A stretch of 64,000 nucleotides of DNA from NCBI RefSeq assembly GCF_009647655.1, contig NZ_WJFD01000006.1:1-64000 (forward strand). The letters are read 5' to 3'. Positions 59,202-64,000 of the stretch are shown piece after piece. The stretch is from Chitinophaga sp. SYP-B3965 (GTDB taxonomy: Bacteria; Bacteroidota; Bacteroidia; Chitinophagales; Chitinophagaceae). The notes beneath the pieces were generated by a model. It made no database searches and was not told the DNA's origin. It saw only the letters and a program-made list of their open reading frames with translations. The translations under genes were made by a program, and so were the position numbers. The number at the start of each line of letters is the position of its first letter. The stretch's first letter is position 1.

Positions 59202-61865
59202 TCAGTTCAATGATTTCATTGGACACTCAAAATGATGACTACCAGAGCCTATTTCCGCTTTATCCCCTGAGCAAGGCAATACCACAGTGGCACTGGTATT
59301 AGCAGGGATCTGCACATCCAGCTTAAACACGTTATTTTCTATCTTCCATGATGAAACCACCAGTCCATAAGGTGTATTCAGCTCTCCGGAAACACTGGTA
59401 ATACCACCACCGGGTTTAGGGCTGATATGGATCTTTTTATACCCTGGGGCGGCGGGATCTGAATTGATACCTGCCATATTCCGGTACATCCAGTCGCCGA
59501 TAGCACCATAAGCATAGTGGTTATACGAATTCATATCAGGCGTTTGGAAGTTCCCGTTCGGTTTGATACCATCCCAGCGTTCCCAAATAGTGGTGGCACC
59601 CATCTTTACAGGGTATAACCAGGATGGATAGCTTTGCTGCATCAGCAGATCATAGGCCACGTTGATATGTCCGAAACGTGTAAGTACATGACATAAATAA
59701 GGAGTTCCTAAAAAACCTGTTGTGAGGTGGTTACCATAACTTCTGATATTTTCTACCAGCCGTTCTGCGGAGGATGCTCTTAACTCCTCTGGCAGCATGT
59801 CAAATTGAAGAGCCAGTACATAAGCTGTCTGTGTGCTGGACACCAACCGGCCGTTTCCGGTCATGTATTCTTTTATAAAGGCTTTTTTAATTTCACTGAG
59901 CAATGTGGTGTATTTGTCAACATCATCCTGCTTTCCTAATGCTCTTGCGGCATTGATCACTAATTGAGTAGAATGCGCATAAAATGCCTGTGCGATCAGG
60001 TACTTGTCTGTTACCGCAGCTCTGCCATCGTTATCGTCATCAGGGCGATAGAACAACCAGTCGCCAAAATGAAAACCGGTATTCCACAGGTTATTTTTCG
60101 CTTTTGCACTGATGAATCCTACCCAATTCTTCATGCTTTCATACTGCACTTCCAGGAGACGTTTATCGCCATACGCCACATACATATCCCATGGAATGAT
60201 GGTAGATACATCCGCCCATCCGGCAGAAGCACCATCATTTGCACCCAGTACATTGGGGATCACATGTGGGATCAGACCACTGGGCTGCTGATCAGCCTTC
60301 ACATCTTTCAACCATTTGGTAAAGAAGCCGGCCACATCCATATTGTATGCAGCGGTGTTTGCAAAAGCTTGCGCATCGCCGGTCCAGCCCAGGCGTTCAT
60401 CACGTTGCGGACAGTCTGTGGGCACATCTACAAAGTTTCCTTTTTGCCCCCATTGTATATTATGTTGTAACTGATTGAGCAAAGTATTTGATGTGGTGAA
60501 CTTTCCGGTAGTAGCCATATCTGAATAAAGGGCTACTGCCGTGAGGTCTCCTGCTTGTAATTCACCGGGATAACCATCTACCTTCACATACCTGAAACCC
60601 ATAAATGTAAAATGTGGTTCAAATGACTGCTCCTCATTTCCTTTAAGGATGTAGTGCGCCTGTGCCTTTGCTGATCTGAGGTTTACTGTATAAAAATTAC
60701 CTTCCTTATCCAGCACTTCTGCATGGCTCAGCGTGATCTTAGTACCAGCGGTACCTTTTGCTTTAAGGACCACCCATCCTACGAGGTTTTGACCAAAGTC
60801 CACTACGGTTTCTCCTTTGGGCGTTTTAAATACTTTTAAAGCTTTGAATTCCTCATGCTTTTTGACCATAGGGCCACTCATTCCTACCAGTTGCTCCGTT
60901 CCTTTTTCCAGCAAACGCACATTGGCCCATGAACTGCCTCCCGCATATCCTGCTGTGGCCCAACCTGTTTTCTCTTCTCTGGCGTCATAAGTTTCACCAT
61001 CATAAATATCTGCTGCCATGATAGGCCCGTAAGCTGTTTTCCAGCTTTCGTCTGTATTGATGGATTCCTTTGTTCCGTCTGTATATACTATTTCCAGCTG
61101 CATCAGCAAAGCCCGGGTATCACCATAGAACCTGCGCTGGCTGCCAAAACCGATCCGGCCTTTGTACCATCCGTCTCCAAGCGTTACACCTATAGCGTTC
61201 GCCCCATTCTTTAAAGATGCCGTTACATCATATACCTGGTATTGAAGATGTTTTCGATAGCTGGTCCAGCCCGGTGCAAAGTAGCTGTCACTTACACGCT
61301 GACCATTGATGTTGGCTTCGTACAAACCTTTGGCGGTGATATACGCGATAGCAGATCTTATTTTCTTTGTGACGGAAAATTCTTTTCTGAATAAAGGGCT
61401 TCTTGCTAAGGTATCCTTTTCACTTACAGCAATCCATTTAGCCGTCCAGTCTGCAGGTTGCAGGCCGGTTTGCCAGAACTGTACATCACTCCAGGCAGAA
61501 GTATTTCCCTGGTTATCGGTGACCCTTACCTGCCAGAAGTAGCGTGTTTTAGATTGTAATGCAGGGCCTTCATAAGGGATCAGTATCGACTGGCTTGTTT
61601 TGCCCGTGCCTTTCCACACAATCCCTTTTCCTGCAGTCAGGCCATTTTTATCTGTGCCCACCCTGATCTCATAGGCCGTTTGCAGGATGTTCTTAAGCGG
61701 GGATCTTAACTTCCAGCTCAATCGTGGGGCAGATGCGTCTATGGACAAAGGGTTTTCAAGATGTTCGACGGTAAGATCGCTTACAGTGATCTTCTGGGCT
61801 ACGCCAGAAAGTGCCGGGATGAGGAAAAGTGCTAAAAGTAGAATTTTCGTGGAAAGGCTATTCAT
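59202..61865 (-). CDS. GH78 alpha-L-rhamnosidase
   Basis: The 887-aa secreted enzyme has a signal peptide (ILLLALFLIPALSGVAQ), N-terminal beta domains (about 30-160, YFWQVRVTDNQGNTSAWS), a middle beta domain (about 165-420) and an (alpha/alpha)6 barrel (about 430-790). The barrel contains the GH78 hallmark DCPQRDERLGWTGDAQAF. It releases L-rhamnose from plant or microbial glycans. Three in-frame ATGs lie at 61874, 61871 and 61865. The last is favoured because the earlier ones sit inside a palindrome; the extra residues (MMH) would not change the fold. It is convergent to the MBL copy 2 gene. Confidence 0.9.
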   Translation of the reverse strand: MNSLSTKILLLALFLIPALSGVAQKITVSDLTVEHLENPLSIDASAPRLSWKLRSPLKNILQTAYEIRVGTDKNGLTAGKGIVWKGTGKTSQSILIPYEGPALQSKTRYFWQVRVTDNQGNTSAWSDVQFWQTGLQPADWTAKWIAVSEKDTLARSPLFRKEFSVTKKIRSAIAYITAKGLYEANINGQRVSDSYFAPGWTSYRKHLQYQVYDVTASLKNGANAIGVTLGDGWYKGRIGFGSQRRFYGDTRALLMQLEIVYTDGTKESINTDESWKTAYGPIMAADIYDGETYDAREEKTGWATAGYAGGSSWANVRLLEKGTEQLVGMSGPMVKKHEEFKALKVFKTPKGETVVDFGQNLVGWVVLKAKGTAGTKITLSHAEVLDKEGNFYTVNLRSAKAQAHYILKGNEEQSFEPHFTFMGFRYVKVDGYPGELQAGDLTAVALYSDMATTGKFTTSNTLLNQLQHNIQWGQKGNFVDVPTDCPQRDERLGWTGDAQAFANTAAYNMDVAGFFTKWLKDVKADQQPSGLIPHVIPNVLGANDGASAGWADVSTIIPWDMYVAYGDKRLLEVQYESMKNWVGFISAKAKNNLWNTGFHFGDWLFYRPDDDNDGRAAVTDKYLIAQAFYAHSTQLVINAARALGKQDDVDKYTTLLSEIKKAFIKEYMTGNGRLVSSTQTAYVLALQFDMLPEELRASSAERLVENIRSYGNHLTTGFLGTPYLCHVLTRFGHINVAYDLLMQQSYPSWLYPVKMGATTIWERWDGIKPNGNFQTPDMNSYNHYAYGAIGDWMYRNMAGINSDPAAPGYKKIHISPKPGGGITSVSGELNTPYGLVVSSWKIENNVFKLDVQIPANTSATVVLPCSGDKAEIGSGSHHFECPMKSLN

Positions 61866-61872
61866 ATGCATC

Positions 61873-61895
61873 ATATTAGTATAATATACTAATAT
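61873..61895. promoter_or_regulatory. 10-bp inverted repeat at the GH78 start
   Basis: Perfect arms ATATTAGTAT (61873-61882) and ATACTAATAT (61886-61895) with a 3-bp centre overlap or directly precede the first possible ATG of the GH78 gene. It could be an operator or a hairpin covering the start codon. Confidence 0.4.
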
Positions 61896-61974
61896 CTACA
61901 GTAATTTTCAGATAAGCGTCATGAACTGTCCTGCCAGAGGAAAATTGTGGAATAAATACATTTTTAAGCAAAAC

Positions 61975-62014
61975 AGGGCTGACCCAAAAGAAGAATCTCT
62001 TTTAGGTCAGCCCT
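61975..62014 (-). terminator. Terminator of the 185-aa secreted protein gene
   Basis: Arms AGGGCTGACC (61975-61984) and the complement (62005-62014), extended inward by A/T pairs with one mismatch. It starts 20 bp after the stop of the minus-strand gene at 62035; a short T run follows on that strand. Confidence 0.75.
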
Positions 62015-62034
62015 ATTATCCTGGTCACTTCTAT

Positions 62035-62592
62035 TTAATGCGTTGCTTTTACAGGAGCACCCTGCTTCAGGTGAATGGTCTTCTTCTTTCCCGGCCCATG
62101 AAGTAACCCTGTCTTTTCAAAAGGATTCACTGGTACATCGGAGAAGTAAGTAACTGAAAATATCTCTTCACTAAGCAACGAACGTACAAGTATCAACACG
62201 CTATTTTTCTTTTGGGGATGCATGTAAAATACTCTCGCCATGTCAAATGGCAAATTAGGGTCCGAATATACACCTTGCAGCTTAAATCCATTAATTACTA
62301 CAGGTATTTCAGCCAGGTCATGCTCCTTTGACAGATCCAGCTTTTCATATAAAACTGGCTTTGATTTTGCGTCATATGAAACTTCCACCCCTCCGTTCTT
62401 CACAGATCTACACTTGAAGTTACCTGCCGGCATTTTATGTATCGGTTGCCAGTATTGCTTCTTGTGTGTTTTGTCTGCATGCAGGTTGATAGCAAGATAG
62501 GATGCATCTATAGCAGGTTGTTGAGAAAATGCCTGCTGAACATATAACAATAGTAATGTAAAAATATAAACCTGTTTCATTAAAGCTTGCAT
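62035..62592 (-). CDS. Secreted protein of unknown function
   Basis: The 185-aa protein has a clear signal peptide (QVYIFTLLLLYVQQAFSQ, probable cleavage near residue 24). The rest is a single beta-rich domain with repeated short strands (VEVSYDAKSKPVLYEKLDL, VINGFKLQGVYSDPN, NSVLILVRSLLSEEIF). I do not recognise the family. It is the last gene of a short leftward set with the lipoprotein gene 12 bp upstream and has its own terminator, so the two are probably co-transcribed. ATG at 62592 and a second ATG four codons on are both possible starts. Confidence 0.65.
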   Translation of the reverse strand: MQALMKQVYIFTLLLLYVQQAFSQQPAIDASYLAINLHADKTHKKQYWQPIHKMPAGNFKCRSVKNGGVEVSYDAKSKPVLYEKLDLSKEHDLAEIPVVINGFKLQGVYSDPNLPFDMARVFYMHPQKKNSVLILVRSLLSEEIFSVTYFSDVPVNPFEKTGLLHGPGKKKTIHLKQGAPVKATH

Positions 62593-62604
62593 ACATAAAT
62601 AGTA

Positions 62605-63438
62605 TTACGATCCATAACATCTTCCTGTCCCCTGCCAGGTAATAACAGGAGCACTATTATAAATGATCCCGGGGATCAATGTAAATGTAAAGTCGTAGTT
62701 AAAATTGGATTGACGGTTACTGGATTCAGTAACTGTTACCCCGCTGGAGATCTCAGCGCCTACCTGGTAAAGCCCGGCATTCAGGCCCCCGGTTATTATT
62801 ACGTTTCCATTACTTGCAACAATAACCGTTCTTTTTTCAATCAGGTCACCTCCGCCATTTCCCTGAACATCATTTCCACTAATAGCCGCATTCGCATAAG
62901 GAGGGGCGGGAGTTTCAAAGGAGCCAACAGCAGGCCCTATAACAAAGGCAGCTGGTGTACCTATTACTACAGAGATGGGGCTGAATTCTATATGAGTGGT
63001 AACTACCAGTAGATTTTGCCGCTTTGTTAAAAACCAGGAAAATCTCATATTATGGCTAAAACCATTGATGGCATCTCCTCCTAAAAAGGTTCCCTGGTCA
63101 AATGAGCTGGTATTCATTCCATCATCATTAGCATTGCCGTAGATACCGTTATCATCTACAGAATTAATACTAAAAGATCGCGCGTTGGTCATCTTTCTGT
63201 CAGCAGGTTTTTCCCCATTTACGGTTAAGGAATTCATAATAACTTTGCTGACACTGTCACGTATCGCAATATTATCATAGTTCTCTTCTAAAAACGCCAT
63301 GGCGTCTTTGTCAAAAGAAATAGTGGTAGCAGACTTATTCTCCTTATTATCAATAGCCGGATCATTATTGACGGATTCTTTTTTACAGGCAGTAAAAATA
63401 AGGATACACACCATGAGGTGAAGGGGAAACTTTTTCAT
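62605..63438 (-). CDS. Lipoprotein of unknown function
   Basis: The 277-aa protein has a lipoprotein signal (LMVCILIFTACKKESV, Cys18). The first 100 residues are charged and partly disordered in look (FDKDAMAFLEENYDNIAIRD). The remainder is a Gly/Ser/Asn-rich beta region (VTTHIEFSPISVVIGTP, IEKRTVIVASNGNVIITGG) typical of surface beta-sandwich or beta-helix proteins. No catalytic motif is visible. It lies 12 bp upstream of the secreted-protein gene on the same strand. Predicted outer-membrane or periplasmic location; function unknown. Confidence 0.65.
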   Translation of the reverse strand: MKKFPLHLMVCILIFTACKKESVNNDPAIDNKENKSATTISFDKDAMAFLEENYDNIAIRDSVSKVIMNSLTVNGEKPADRKMTNARSFSINSVDDNGIYGNANDDGMNTSSFDQGTFLGGDAINGFSHNMRFSWFLTKRQNLLVVTTHIEFSPISVVIGTPAAFVIGPAVGSFETPAPPYANAAISGNDVQGNGGGDLIEKRTVIVASNGNVIITGGLNAGLYQVGAEISSGVTVTESSNRQSNFNYDFTFTLIPGIIYNSAPVITWQGTGRCYGS

Positions 63439-63586
63439 TTGCTTAGTAGGTTACCGGGTTAAGAAATTAATAGGTTATTAAACGTTGTACTCTAATGGGT
63501 TTACCTAACAAAGATAATAAAATATATCATCGGCCTAAATTTATTCAGCCTGTAAACAATAAGTTAACATTTAACATCCGGATGCA

Positions 63587-64000
63587 TTACGGTTTCTCCA
63601 CCACCGCAAACACCACAGACATAGGCGGTAAATTTATTTTGACACCAGCCTGCGCGCTGGCAGAAAAAGCTTTCAAACTTGTATAATTATCCGGCCCGCC
63701 TGCAATGCCTGCCGGCCCTTGTCCATTCACAAATACTTTCCTTGAAAAACTGCTCACTCCTTCCCCTCCTGTTAACACATACCAGTAATACCTTTTACCA
63801 AGTTTAAAATTCCGGAATGCCAGTTGTACGTTCCGGGCCACAGTGGATCTATTCACGAGTGCAACAGTCACCTCACCGGAACTGTAAGTAGAAGCATACG
63901 CATTAATATTACCGTTGGTGCCAGACACTTCCGTATTAATAAACCGGTCGCCCAGCAGCTTCTGAAAAAAGTACAGGTAGTAAAAGGCCGGTCGGGGCGC
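63587..64000 (-). CDS. C-terminal part of a probable glycoside hydrolase (runs off the right edge)
   Basis: The open frame continues without a stop to the end of the window (138 codons seen). Its upstream part reads PAFYYLYFFQKLLGDRFIN, the last barrel helix seen in clan GH-A type enzymes. It is followed by a beta-sandwich with VTVALVNRSTVARNVQLAF and YYWYVLTGGEGVSSFSRKV, and ends NLPPMSVVFAVVEKP. This is the usual C-terminus of GH30/GH39/GH51-type enzymes, but the family cannot be fixed from this piece. The catalytic domain and start lie outside. The stop is at 63587. Confidence 0.6.
   Translation of the reverse strand, partial: APRPAFYYLYFFQKLLGDRFINTEVSGTNGNINAYASTYSSGEVTVALVNRSTVARNVQLAFRNFKLGKRYYWYVLTGGEGVSSFSRKVFVNGQGPAGIAGGPDNYTSLKAFSASAQAGVKINLPPMSVVFAVVEKP

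Overview
The window reads as chromosomal DNA from a Bacteroidota member, most likely family Chitinophagaceae (Chitinophaga or a close relative). The evidence is three-fold: SusC/SusD outer-membrane pairs (one with an STN domain plus FecR anti-sigma and ECF sigma), gliding-type ABC transporter genes and many secreted glycoside hydrolases (GH20, GH43, GH78); lipoproteins with a Cys close behind a hydrophobic leader; and almost no Shine-Dalgarno sequences. No transposase, integrase, phage structural gene or CRISPR array was seen.

Layout. 1-1,774: small minus-strand genes (unknown conserved protein, DUF1801, GyrI-like). 1,806-13,105: a divergent peptidase/STAND locus. Leftward run a caspase-alpha/beta-hydrolase fusion and a caspase-subtilisin fusion; rightward run a CHAT peptidase and an overlapping STAND NTPase with one membrane segment. 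13,117-15,170: an AT-rich stretch with a frameshifted DUF4160 gene, DUF2442, a small DUF4177-like protein, a lone YidD-like protein and a lipoprotein. 15,253-30,277: two tandem MutS-like ATPases, a GldFG-type permease, ABC ATPase, TlpA-like thioredoxin, a lipoprotein of apparent metallohydrolase descent, SusD, SusC, FecR and a divergent ECF sigma factor. 30,281-41,080: a sugar-use locus (SusC, SusD, GH20 hexosaminidase, GntP permease, RidA protein, KDG-kinase-like PfkB kinase) with a divergent DeoR regulator. 41,240-48,731: assorted genes, including an MBL hydrolase, a leaderless gingipain-like (C25-like) protein, tRNA-Leu(CAG), an HxlR/SDR/SnoaL islet, an SGNH hydrolase and a DUF1851 protein. 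48,833-52,579: GH43 and a heme-binding HEAT-repeat protein. 52,708-59,156: a second effector-like locus, MBL hydrolase divergent from patatin phospholipase, HExxH metallopeptidase and another MBL hydrolase. 59,202-64,000: GH78 rhamnosidase, two secreted proteins of unknown role and the 3' end of a probable glycoside hydrolase.

The most interesting content is the peptidase/STAND locus at 1.8-13.1 kb. It puts three clan CD peptidase domains (two metacaspase-like, one CHAT), a subtilisin, a lipase-like hydrolase and a STAND switch in one divergent cluster, with a 12-bp inverted repeat in the shared promoter region. This composition resembles bacterial programmed-death or conflict systems. The function is inferred from domain content; nothing in the sequence proves it. 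The 52.7-59.2 kb locus has the same flavour (lipase, protease, two MBL enzymes). Smaller points of note are a three-copy dispersed intergenic repeat, a permuted duplication of the GH20 gene end that supplies the start codon of the GntP permease gene, and palindromes in the DeoR/SusC and GH78 promoter regions.
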